A DNA stretch of 64,000 nt from Thozetella sp. PMI_491 (taxonomy: Eukaryota > Ascomycota > Sordariomycetes > Chaetosphaeriales > Chaetosphaeriaceae). Under the pieces are notes generated by a model. That model was not told the DNA's origin and did no database searches. It was given only the letters and a program-made list of their open reading frames with translations. Position 1 is the first letter of the stretch. Every line of letters begins with the position of its first letter. Shown in pieces: positions 32,091 through 43,189 of the stretch. Both the position numbers and the translations under genes were made by a program. The stretch covers positions 310,001 through 374,000 of the forward strand of contig MU270058.1 in assembly GCA_021432635.1 (NCBI GenBank), written 5' to 3'.

Positions 32091-35000
32091 ATGGCTGAGC
32101 CTGTTGGCATCGTGTTGGGAGTGCTCGGTATCTCGGGACTCTTTACGGCGTGCATTGAAAACTTTGATATTGTCGTCAGAGCCAGGAACTTCGGGGAAGA
32201 GTTTGACTTGCTATGTACCCAGGTACGTATTGCCATTGTATGAATCTGTAAGGGTTACTGACAACCCATGAACTAGCTTTCACTCCAGAGGCTTCGCCTC
32301 GTGCTCTGGGGAGAGACGTTGGGTTTGGTTCCCGACCCGGACGGGAAACGAAAACCTTACAACAGCGCAGTCGACCGTGCCGATATACGGCCTGCCATTG
32401 GATCGACTTTGAACCACCTCCGCTTACAGCTCGAAAAGGCCGATGTCGTCACTGAGAGATACAAGCTCGGCGACATCGTATCAGGAGAGCCTTGCCAGGC
32501 TTTACAGATGTCTAATTCTACCGGTTTGAAGATTTTCAGTGAGCGATTCGAGGCTTTCACGGCCAGGATTCGAAAGAATCAGAAACAAAAGTCGGGATGG
32601 ACCGTAACAAGGTGGTCGATACACGATGCGAGCAAGTTCAAAGCTATTGTCGACAACATCAGGGATCTGATAGACGACCTAGAAAGTGTTGCGTCCACAC
32701 TTAGAGTGTTGAAAGATCAGCAGAGTCTTCTTGTTCAAGAGATAGAGTCAATATCGGACGAACAAAGCCTGCGTCTCCTACAGGACGTATTTTCAACGGC
32801 CGAGGATTCGCGTTCTTCCCGAGTCGTGTCAGATGCTGCAAGCCATCGGCTCGGTCTTTTGAAAGATTCAGCAACAATAGAGGCCAGAAGATCGAAGTTC
32901 ACTGGAGATAGCCAATCGTATTACACAGCTCCATCTCAACTATCAGAACTAGAAGAACAGCCAGGCAACCAACAAGATCAGCATCGAAGCTTGCATCCGG
33001 CTTGGAATAAATGGGATCTAAAGGTCAGGCCAACTCAGGACGGAATTAATATACAGACAGCCGAAAAGCCTCCGGAGGCGGCTCAGAAGATTAGCATGGA
33101 AGGAATAAAAAATAAGACCCAGAAACTAGAAGGGAAACTAGCCCTTGTCGACGCTACACCCCAGAATCAGCGCTACATGGCGGCGGTGATGGCTAAATCG
33201 ATGTCATCAGCACCAGAATTGCACTTCGATTCTGGTGAGTTGCTTTATGGCACTCTAATGTCCAAGGTTAAGACGAAAAATGACGAGGATTGGAGTCGCC
33301 GATCTACTTCCCTCATTGTGGCGGCTGACCAAGGAGTCTCGTTAGCTCGAAGAGTCTTCCTAGAGCTTAGGAGCATCAGGAATGCCGGGGTACCTTTTAT
33401 CAGTGCCACTACGATCGAGGATTCCCTCGATAAGATACTGGCCAGCATTGAAGGCCCCCCAGACACACCTTACGAAGGTGGAATTTTCTGGATCAGTGTC
33501 AAATATTCGGATTCGGTTTCACCACCACTTTTACATTTCGAGACAAGGATCTATCATCCAAACATCGACTGTAACGGCAACATTTGTGCTGACTATCGGC
33601 ATTGGTGGAGCGATCCAAGTCTTCAGAGATATATGCGCTCGTTTTTCGAACCCACTCGAACAGCATGGTTCTCAGAACAAGCATCGAATCATTACTCGCT
33701 TGGTGCTCTCCTCACAGCGTTGTGTGGTCTGCTCGCTAGCCCCAATGTTCAGGACCCTTTGGTGCCGGAGATAGCAGAGACGTATATTATCGACTTTCCA
33801 AGGTACTACGAGGCAGCGAAGCATTATACTCATAAATACCCCACCGGAGATAGACCCAAGGTCGAGAGTCTCAAGTCGAGGCTGATTTCTAATGATGACA
33901 ATGCCTTGATTGATCTTAAGCCATTTACCGCTAGATCATCGGAAACACCATCTTTGAAAGCCATGAACGGAGACACCAGGTCAGCTCTGGAGCAGGAACA
34001 GAAGATCGGTGGGGCTGAATCTACTCATGCCGGCTTGCCTCTGGAGAATCGCTCAAGTGAGAGGAGGGAGAACCGATTCTACGAGGAAGAGTCCAAGACT
34101 GAACGCGTGTCCCTGCGAGGGGCCACATCGCCGAGTGCTGATTCCACTGCCAGCTCTGACGAGAAACCACGCTTCACGATATTATACCGGACTGAATATC
34201 CAATGAGAAAGCGTGGTCTTTTGACAGTCGATCTCGGAGATTCACATGGACTAAGGCCATGTCGGAAGCCCGTCGCGGTTGTAAGCTTCCAAGGGAGCGA
34301 GAGACTCGTATGGGGGTCGACGGTGACTCACAGGGCACCAGCTACATCCAGACGGTTCAAGCTAAACCCTTTCCGTCGCCGCGGGGCAGTTTCACCAAAC
34401 TACCGGATTCAATGGGAATCATCAGTCACCTTGTGAGTAGCGACGACGTTCCAAAAGAACCCTAACGCTAATACTTCAATGGTGATATAGCGACGTATGT
34501 TTTCCGCCTTCTCGTCTCTCCGTCACGCTTTGGGACTTCGTCCAGCAAGACGAACATGAGGTCAGATTTATTGGATATGCCAAACTTGATCCCATATTGC
34601 AAACGGAAATGAGAACCTCCGAGTACATTCAACTCGTTGCGCACCTGAATGTGACCGAAGAAGTCACCGGTGAACTTTTCGTGGGGACTTACTACCAGGA
34701 AACAAGTCATACCGGCGATTGCCACGAGTTTCACAAGGGAGAATACGTAAACCTCCTTCCCTCAAGAAATAAAAACAGCGGTCAGATTTACGCGGTGAAA
34801 CGAATGGTGATTTCTGAAATAAAAATTCCAAGGGACCTCCAAAAAAAGACTGGCTCTCCACATCTTGAGGTAGTCCTCGGCCTCACCTCTCCATCTTCGC
34901 CTTTTGTTTTGAATATTAAGTTTGCATTCTACGTTGACCGTAACGCCTACCTATTGGCAGACTATGCACGAGATGAGTTTTCAAATTCCGTCGACGGATT

Positions 35001-35550
35001 GGGGCATTTCAATGAATTTGAAGCAGCGTTCTACACAGCAGAGCTCGCTTTGGCTCTCGAACACCTCCACAGCCACGATATCATCTATCGAGAACTCAAA
35101 CCAGAAAATATCTTCTTCAATTTAAATGGGCACTTGCGTATTAGCGACTTTGGGCTACGCCAAGCTTTCAGCGGGAAGATTTCTGAGTATGTGGCACCAG
35201 AGCTTGTAGAGGACAGCCTATATGCTGGAGAGAGTCCCGACTTTTGGTCCCTAGGATGCTTTGCCCTCCATATGCTCCTTGGTCGCTCCCCATTCGGGTC
35301 GGAACTGGAAGCGGAGCTGAGATATAACATCCTTTACCGCGATCTGCCACTGGGGGAGATCGAAATATCGAGTCTCACCCAAGATTTCATTCGGAAACTG
35401 CTGGAGCGAAGCCCGAATGACCGTCTGGGGTCGGATGGGGGGTTTGACGAAGTGAAAAAACATGCTTTTTTCCACATAATAATAAGCTGGGAAAAACTCT
35501 CCGAACAGGAATTAAGAGCCCCTTTCGCGCTCGACTACACACGGAGATAA
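32091..35550 (+). CDS. HeLo - E2 ubiquitin-conjugating - C2 - kinase-like fusion protein
   Basis: Exons 32091-32222, 32277-34432 and 34491-35550 (introns 54 and 58 nt, GTACGT and GTGAGT donors) give 1115 aa. Residues 1 to about 220 match the HeLo domain (MAEPVGIVLGVLGISGLFTACIENF, then RLRLVLWGETLGL), the membrane-active or signalling domain of fungal cell-death proteins. About 400-566 is an E2 fold: helix RRVFLELRSI, EGPPDTPYEGGIFW, then HPN at 471-473 and NGNIC with the candidate catalytic C481, and a typical end (DPLVPEIAETYI). About 676-830 is a C2 domain (GLLTVDLGDSHGL, SVTFDVCFP, RLSVTLWDF). About 840-1105 is an AGC-like kinase with K866 (YAVK), DFG at 982-984 and DFWSLG. The catalytic loop reads YRELKPEN, with E964 where Asp is expected, and the glycine loop is degraded. 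C2-kinase order recalls Sch9. The joint function is unknown. Confidence 0.88.
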
Positions 35551-36115
35551 AAGGTAGAGAATATTCTATATCTCTAGGCCGTAGGAATAAAGGTTTCGCG
35601 CGAAGACGCCGCAACATCCAACTTTAAACCAGTCAATTTAACCGTTAGTAACTCCTATCCCCATTCCTTTAAATCATACTCACTCCCATGGTTAGAGCCA
35701 TTTAATAAGCCTCGGCAGTACAAGATGTGGCATCTAAAGTCCTTCGACTTGTCCGACAAGTCGAATTGAAGACGAGCCAGCATATGCCTCAGTTCGCACT
35801 GAGATCATGACAGAGCTCATTTGGAAACTGGGCAGACTTCAAGTTTGTAGAGGTAATGGTCTTAGACGCAGGTTTGAAACGCATATCTGCTTTTGTATCG
35901 AACGGTAATTACCATATTACCTTCCTCTTTGCGGCTGACATGCACCGCCACCATCTCCATTCAGCTCTGTCGCCTTGGCATTTGCCGAGGTTGTATCTAC
36001 TGCCCGCGATCTGAAAAAATAATCATGTCCTCAAGCTCAATTGCAATTCCACCTTTAGGCGTCAGCTTGAAGACACCTTATCTCTATAGTCAATCTAGGC
36101 CGAGCTCACGCGAAT
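35551..36115. other. intergenic, no gene recognised
   Basis: 565 bp between the fusion gene and the membrane-protein gene on the same strand. A short inverted pair (CGACTTGTC, then GACAAGTCG, near 35745-35765) is present. Confidence 0.45.
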
Positions 36116-37648
36116 ATGAATGAGACGCTACTATCTGGCAGAATGATTGATGAAGCTCCATCAGGCGAGCAATTCAGTCGAGCTAGCATGATAGGCATGT
36201 TCATCACCTTGCAGCTTTGCCAGCTTACCCAGCCGTATGGAAGTCTTCTGTTCCGACGGGCCGGCGGGGCTCTCTGGCGCTGCAACCCCATCTCCTCGTT
36301 TGCAGAAGCATGCATCATCTACGGCTACATGAGTATGGCCATTTATCAGGCGCAAAGGCTCCAAAGCCATAGGACGATGTATACAATCCAGCAAGTCGCA
36401 GGAGCACTTCTGCTACTACGAGCGGCATATGCGGACGAAAACGCCGAGTCTTTGCTAAACAAATTATTGACGGGGGGCCCATTGGACGCCGACCAAGAGG
36501 GAGACCATTCTACAAGTGGTGGCCAGGTAGAAATAGATGGAGATGACACCTCGGGTCCACCAGCTTCAACGGCAACCCTTCCTCCTAACATCACGCAACA
36601 GCCACTGTTTACACCACTTTATGAGATACCATACGCAATCTCCGCTACGAGTCGCAGCCTAACACGGGCCACGACTCAGATACTCCACGCTGCTTTCGGA
36701 GACAACGGCTTAGCACGCAAAGACTTCAGAATTGATCTTTTAACAGGGTTTGCAGAGTTATGTGCCCTTGTTAAGCTACTTGCAATCCGAGGAGCCGATT
36801 GCTTCACCATAGCGGGTGTCTTTCTGGTCTTAGGTTAGTTTGCCGTCCAAGTGTTGCTTCTCTCCTTACATACAAGGGACATGAACGAGGCCGACATGAG
36901 GGAGACTGTGCTCATGGCAACAAGGTTGAATACATACATCTTGCGATGGGATCGGTGGTTCTGTACAGTCCTTCTCGCTCTCCACTTGCCCTTCTTTGGC
37001 TATGTGTGTTATCTGCCTTCTTTCCATCCATGGATCTCTCCCACGGCTGGAGGCTTTCTCCGCCTTGTCGGACTTTATGGCGCGTTATTGGAGCTTTTCG
37101 TGACAGTAGGTGTCAGTTTCGTGGCATGCATCGCCATGCTGAGCCACATAGGGACCGGTTGGAGTTACTCTATTTGGCGGCGGCCTTATTGGAAGGCCCT
37201 GATTCGCATCGTTCTTCCTCTGGTGTGGGCGTTGCTCTCCCTGGCAGCTTTTGTCCATATTCTGACCATTTTCGGCGGCTTACAATCAAAGTATGTTCTC
37301 CGCTCCCGTAATATGGGCTGATTATATAATAACACCATGTACAGCATCCTTGACGATGGCTACAATTATTTCTGCAAAACCATGTGGTTTTTATTCTTCT
37401 TGGCACTGATAACGACCTTCTATGCCATGCTACTGTTGCCCAATAATTTAGATCGGGACCTGATCAGTTCCGTGCTGGCAGATTGGGGCTGCATAAATAC
37501 CACAACAGGACATTTTAATACGATACTTAATAGCCAGAGCGCATCGATAGGCAACGCAGCTTTCGTGTTGATTGTTTTCATCGTCTATCGGGTTCAGTAC
37601 GACGCCACGCAGTCTTTCAAGCCCGACTGGACAGAATTCTTAGGATAA
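36116..37648 (+). pseudogene. multipass membrane protein interrupted by one stop codon
   Basis: Exon 36116-37290 and exon 37345-37648 (intron 54 nt, GTATGT..CAG) read as one frame of 492 codons except for a TAG at 36836-36838. The stop falls inside a hydrophobic run (FTIAGVFLVLG, stop, FAVQVLLLSL), so both sides look like one membrane span. The N-terminal half is soluble with weak hydrophobic helices; the second half has about five strong spans (VLLALHLPFFGYVCYL, LYGALLELFVTVGVSFVACIAML, VLPLVWALLSLAAFVHIL, MWFLFFLALITTFYAMLLL, AAFVLIVFIVYRV). I do not recognise a named family. A 36-nt intron could remove the stop but would be very short and would shorten the span. A single nonsense change, perhaps from TGG, is the simplest reading. 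Confidence 0.6.
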
Positions 37649-38523
37649 TCAGGGGGTTACTTGGTGTTGCAGAGAAAGTTTAGCTATCTAGTAGCTTATC
37701 CAATAGCAATTATAATGAAGGGTCGTGGGAGCGGCTTTCAATATCTAGGAAGAGCGATATAAGATGAGAAGTCTTCGTATACTGATTTCGCGACAGATTT
37801 CGTCCAAGGGAACTCGTCACTAATCGCACAGGCAACTGTGTCTCGGAACATAGTTTCTTTGACTAGTTCGACGTTACTTCAGGAAATCTACCAAAGGAAA
37901 GATCCAAGCAACGGCAATGTATTAATGGGAATGTAGGTAGTGAAATAGAAAAGTACGGTCATCAACTCTCCCATCTTGCAACGACGCCGATAATCACATC
38001 TAGGAAGACGGCTCATCCTCAAACTCTACTCTCCAGCACAGCCTTAATCGAAATCTCAGAGTGTGTACCATTCGAAACCGCCTCGGACTTAATCGCACCC
38101 AAAAAGTCAATTGGCGCGAAGCGCTGGGGATGGCGCGCGGCTCAGCCGTCTCAGAATCTTGCATATCACTCGTGAAAGTCGCTGTTGCCTTCTCTCGGGA
38201 CGGGTCAGAGCCAGCCGCGCTGCCCCCGCATTGGCACCAAGGCATACCCCTGGCCGTACATCAAACGCCCCTGGTTGTGAACCAAGAATGCAGAGAGGCA
38301 CGGTACTTCAGCCTCTGACCAATGCGGATGAAACAAGGCGATCTATTCCCCCTATATCAATTGGAGGTTCTCATGAATTCTGCATATAGACTTGGAGGTC
38401 TAGCCCCCCACGCTATACTGGCTTTCTCAAGTTTGCAAAGCCACCAACACCGCACTGCCCCGTGCTCTTGTGAGCTCACACGCCTTGAAATACTAGATCA
38501 GACAACGGCTACGACTCCCGGCC
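37649..38523. other. intergenic, no gene recognised
   Basis: About 0.9 kb. Overlapping short frames at 38000-38390 are open on both strands but have no recognisable content. Confidence 0.4.
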
Positions 38524-38880
38524 ATGCCTACCTTTCGAATGGCAGATGCTGGCAAAGCCATCTCCGCAGCCGCCCGCGCGATCGGCGATGACGGATTACA
38601 TTTACTAGACGCTAGTGAAAAGCGCAACGACGGCGGCAGTGGTACTGCACTTATGCGGGGGGCTGTAGCACGAGCTGCTGAAGCGCCAGCAACGACATCA
38701 CTGCCGCCCACGGAAGACTTGGAGAGCGGTGGTGCTACGGTGCCGGCTGCTCCCATCGCCGCCGGCGTCATTATCGGCTTTCTCATTCTTATGGTTATAG
38801 GATACTGGTTGTTCAGAAGAAACCAGAACCGGAAGATGAGCGAGAGGATGCGAAGGGCGGGGGCGTGGCCTGGAAGGTGA
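38524..38880 (+). CDS. small single-pass membrane protein, hypothetical
   Basis: 118 aa without introns. After a polar, Ala/Gly-rich stretch of about 75 residues comes one clear membrane span (PIAAGVIIGFLILMVIGYWLF) followed by a basic tail (RRNQNRKMSERMRRAG). This suggests a type I-like or signal-anchor topology with the tail in the cytosol. No signal peptide is seen and I do not recognise a family. It lies between the membrane-protein gene and the HET gene on the same strand. The open frame may be chance, but the span and basic flank look like a real protein. Confidence 0.42.
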   Translation: MPTFRMADAGKAISAAARAIGDDGLHLLDASEKRNDGGSGTALMRGAVARAAEAPATTSLPPTEDLESGGATVPAAPIAAGVIIGFLILMVIGYWLFRRNQNRKMSERMRRAGAWPGR

Positions 38881-39372
38881 TTGGAGAGGAGGTTTGAATT
38901 CGAAACGACGGAAGATGAATACCGCAAGGCAGGCGTTGGTAGATACTACCCCCCTTCATAATTCCTTCTGGCAAGGATATAGAGGGGGAGGTGCAGGCTA
39001 CGGTGCTGTTTTTTGGGAGGAGGAGGGAGGACCCGGGTAGAAACGATAGGGAGTATACATGAGCCCAGCTATCGGTATTAAAATAGAATCAGTAATCACG
39101 TCTTGTATTGCGTTCCATAGGATCCCTTCCAAGCTTAGGAAATGGTATATTAAACCAACTGAAGGTATGATGACGAACTTCTAATCACGATTGCGTGCAG
39201 CTTCCCGACGGCCCGACTGGCCAAGTGGAGGAATAGGGGACTAGCCAATAACAAGCCGGAGCCTAATGCAAGCAGTTGACAACCCCGCCCATGGGCGCAT
39301 CCGGTTGTGACCCCTTTGGCACCTGATCTAGCAGAGTCTGTAACGTCTCTTTCAAGCTCTCAATCAAGCAAA

Positions 39373-41841
39373 ATGAGGCTTATACACACTGAAGCCCTGC
39401 AGATCGAGTCATTTACTGGCTCCGTCCCCAGTTATGCCATCCTGTCGCATACCTGGGGCTACGAGGAGGTGCTGTTTGAAGATCTGCACGGCGGCAGCCT
39501 CGAAGTCGCACAGGCAAAGTATGGTTTCGCGAAACTGAAAGATAGTTGCTCACAGGCCAGAAAGGATGGATACGACTACATCTGGATCGACACCTGCTGC
39601 ATTGACAAAAGCAGCAGTGCAGAGCTTTCCGAGGCCATCAACTCCATGTTCAAATGGTACAGGGCCGCCCAGGTGTGCTATGCTTACCTCTCGGATGTCA
39701 GCGTAAACAATTCTGTCTGGGACTTTGAAAGAAGTAAATGGTTTTCCAGGGGCTGGACACTGCAGGAGCTGATTGCTCCGGACCAAGTCGAGTTCTACGA
39801 CCAGGCTTGGAACAAGATTGGAGAGCGAAATTCGATGGCCGCCCTGCTCGCCCGGATCACCAGCATCGATAAACAGGTTCTCTCCAGAGGCGGATCAGGA
39901 GACTGTGCTCACTTTATGATTCTCACGTCCGATATATCCAGGACATGTCTAGACTGCGGCGCGAACCTCTCGATCGAAGGGATTCTGGCCTCGTATAGCA
40001 TTGCTACGCGACTAGGATGGGCGGCCAGCCGAGTAACGACTCGCGAAGAAGATATCGCTTACTGTCTCCTGGGGATCCTTGACGTCAACCTGTACGTATA
40101 CACCCGATGAGAATACGCAGGAACATGAAAGACTGTAAGGCTGGGCTAAACCGCTCTACTGCGCTAACATGACGAATTCTAGGCCACTTTTGTATGGCGA
40201 AGGCAAGAAGGCTTTCATCCGACTTCAAGAAGAACTTATACGGACATCATCGGATCAGTCCATCCTCGCGTACAGCGAGCCCGGATACACCTCAACGAGC
40301 ACGTGGGTGGACCCTTCCGGCCCCTCACTAGCAACAAGCCCCGCCCAGTTCCGCCTCCCATACCAGATAGAGGCCGGTGACGGCAACTTCGCGATAAGTA
40401 TAAGCAACCAAGGCGTGACTGTAGACCTTCTCATGTGTCCCTGTATTCTCAGAGACGAGAAAGATCCTGAACCAGCTACACCTAGGTCCGATGTGGGATT
40501 CCGCGACTGGCTCGGGGTTCTTGATTGCAGTGTGGATGGAAGCCTTCTGTCTCGGCCAGCGCTCCTTCTTGAAACGACAAGTATTGGACAGAATACCTTT
40601 CAGCGAGTCAAGGGCAATGCGGTAGTCAAGTTGATGCCCCACAATATCGCGGCTAATGGGGCAGGAGGCAAAATTACGGCCTGGCATGGCTTTACGCCCC
40701 GAATGAGTAAGGATCCAAGCCTCCTTCCCGCGTCCAACTCCAATGCGCTTATGACGGAAAGCCTGAGTTCGGTACAAACACTTTACCTAACCGCTGTAAT
40801 AATTAACGGCTAATCATCTGCTTATTAGTCCATTTCTATCCGCAACTTGCAAAGCGAAAAACCATTTGTTTACGGCCCGGCGACAAGCCTGATGATCGCA
40901 AAATGTCGCCTTTTTTGCGCGTTATACAGACGTATACGCGAAGCCACAGCCACCGCCTGTTTGCCTCCTACCCGCCATTCTCGATTAACAACCTTGGAGA
41001 ATCCCAGATGGGCCGGCGAGAATACATGATATCCAGCGTTTCGCGTCCAAACAATCCCCAGATCTGTGGGGTTTTATATCTTGCCGTGGTAGCCCTTGGC
41101 CGTGTGGTATCAGGAAAGTTCGGGGTGTTCATCCTGTGGGGCTTAAAGACAGGGGCTCGAAATCAAGAGGAACTTTTGAGCTCGCCCAGTATGGACATGG
41201 ACCCCAGGGGGGTCGCAGTCCTTAACAGCAGCAACCCTGAGCTCACACCTAAGGATGCTATTGTATCCGCCTCTATTACGAAGGAAAAAGAGGAGAGTGC
41301 GGGTGACCCCGCAACGGCTGCTGACAAAGAACCAACTGGTAAAAAACCGGGCGGAAAACCGGTTGGCGAAGAACCAGTTGGTGAAGAACCGGCTGGTCAA
41401 GAACCGACTGACGAGCAGCCCGCTATTAAGGAACCGGCTGGCGGGGAGCAACCTAGCAAGGAACCAAGTAGCCAGAAACAGACTGGCAAGAAACCAGCTC
41501 GCAAGGAATCGACTGGCAAGGAGCTGGTTGGCAAGGAACAAATAAACGCGTGGTGCGCAATCGTGGAGTGGGATGACTGCCTCACAGGTACCATCGACCC
41601 AGACCATCTCAGCTCCGAGGTCTTGGGATCCCTAGCGGAGAAACTACTAAGCGTAAATGGTCCATTTATGTCGCTTCTGCCCCCGTTGGAGGAAAGAGTG
41701 CATAAAGACAACAAGGAAATTGTCTTCAAGCGGATGAAGACGCAACTGACCGTGGAAATTCGTCCTTGTAGCTTTCTTGGCAGGGATTATTATGAACTTC
41801 TCATCAATACGGACAGAAAGGAAGGCGGTACGGTTATATAA
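39373..41841 (+). CDS. HET-domain (heterokaryon incompatibility) protein with repeat tail
   Basis: Exons 39373-40091, 40183-40795 and 40888-41841 (introns 91 and 92 nt) give 761 aa. The HET domain starts at the N-terminus: MRLIHTEALQIESF, YAILSHTWG, then YIWIDTCCIDKSSSAELSEAINSMF and WFSRGWTLQELIAP, ending with LLGILDVNLPLLYGEG across the first join. HET domains are linked to programmed cell death after non-self recognition. The second join is less certain but restores the region TRSHSHRLFASYPP that HET proteins carry further on. Residues about 592-663 are 14 imperfect five-residue repeats of the type P-x-G-K/E-E. The last 100 residues return to a globular pattern. With no acceptor at 40887 the protein would stop at 40813 after 449 aa. 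Confidence 0.85.
41330..41545 (+). repeat. 15-bp coding minisatellite in the HET gene
   Basis: About 14 imperfect 15-bp units of the type GAACCGGCTGGTAAG encode charged, Pro-rich five-residue units. Third-position differences between units show it is not newly expanded throughout, though some neighbours are close to identical. Confidence 0.85.
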
Positions 41842-42088
41842 GAGACAGTTTGGGATTATCGCGCAGGCTGTTAGAGCAAGGGAGTGGGGACCGGCAGCAT
41901 TTTATGAGCTACGGCTCTAGAACACGAAATTAGACGGGCGCCTCATATAGAGGGAGACATATTATGACCTTGGTATTTAGTTAACTATCTGGGGGTTGAC
42001 CGATATCAAACGAATATGCTCAGAACTCTGGTCAATACTCTTTATCATATGTTTGTTCACTGAACCTTTCGTGCGTCATTAACTATAT

Positions 42089-43189
42089 TTAACTTTTGCT
42101 CGAATGCTCCAGGAGAAAGTTGGCAACATCGGGAGCCATGATCCGGTGAACATACGAGGTCCTTTAATTACGCGTTAGCATACTGAGCCAATCGGTATAC
42201 AGCAAAATATAGACTCACATATGTCCTGAGTTGTACCAAAAGTACTGATCCAGGGGATTGCATCCATATTTTCCAGGGTCAACAAGCACATCCAGCTGAT
42301 TGTAGGCGGGGCAGAAGCTAGTCGTGTTGACGATACCATAGTCGTCGTGATGGTCAAGTACTTTGTTCAGGAACGTATTGGCATCGTAGAGCATGGCTTT
42401 GGCACCCTGGTTGCGGGCTTCGAATAAATCGACGTGCCTGGCCAGCGTCTCGCCCCACCACGCGACCATGGTCTTGTTCGGCAGAGGTGTCGTCGATTTT
42501 AGGTTGGCTGGTGTGCGGTCTAGGGGCGGGAGATTCACGAAGAGGAAATTGGAGAACCCAGCGTCAAACAGCGTTTGCGTGGCGCTGAACTGGATCGTGA
42601 TCATATTTTCGTAGAGGGAAGGAAAGTCTGCCGCCTGCTTGCTCGTGTCGCTGATGTCGTTGATACCTATCCAGGTCGCCACCAGTGAGTCCCTCTTACG
42701 CGTGTCCGAGACACCGCCCGGGAAGAGCACCGAATCAGCATACTTAAGGTACTGCTGTGTTTGGTTGACCAGAGGTATGGTATAGTCATGATGCAGCGGC
42801 GTGTACTTCTCGCTGATGTCGGCGCCGGCAAAGGCAAAGTCCCATAGCTGGAGGCGGCATTCGGCCGGTAGATGTAATCCTTCTTCCACACCGCAGTTGG
42901 TCAAATATTCAACCCAGTTTGGCCCGCCTTCGGCAGTCCCAGTGAAGTTTTGGACGATCTGGTCGGTGAGGAGCGTCTCCGGGGAGAAGGATGTGTCGAG
43001 ATAGTCGCGGATGAAGCTGTAGTTGGCGTGGCCAGCGGTTCCTTGAACGTAGGTATAGGAATCGCCGAATGCTATCAAGTATTTCGTCGAATCCCAATCA
43101 AAGTGCGGCTTCTTGATACAACCAGCCGTGGCACGGTGGGCAAGTGCCGCAAGGGCGGCCAACGGCAGAGGATAAAGCAAGCGAGTCAT
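42089..43189 (-). CDS. secreted GDSL-type esterase (CE16-like)
   Basis: Exon 1 43189-42219 and exon 2 42161-42089 (intron 57 nt, GTGAGT donor) give 347 aa. A signal peptide (LLYPLPLAALAALAHRATA) leads into the SGNH fold: block I IAFGDSYTY with the catalytic Ser, GGPNWVEYL, block III GIND, and after the splice NSGHMTSYVH, carrying the candidate catalytic His. Several N-glycosylation sites fit secretion. The closest family by pattern is carbohydrate esterase 16, acetyl esterases that remove acetyl groups from hemicellulose oligomers; the substrate is inferred. The short last exon is needed for the catalytic His, so a model ending at 42215 would be incomplete. Confidence 0.88.

Noticed and set aside
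40796-40915. Possible frameshift at a T-run in the HET gene
   Set aside because: A 92-nt intron (40796-40887) joins the frames in phase and yields the expected HET C-terminal pattern.
41255-41545. Basic repetitive frame (KNRLxxN-type repeats) over the HET minisatellite
   Set aside because: It is the same 15-bp repeat read in another frame and has no separate start context or family.
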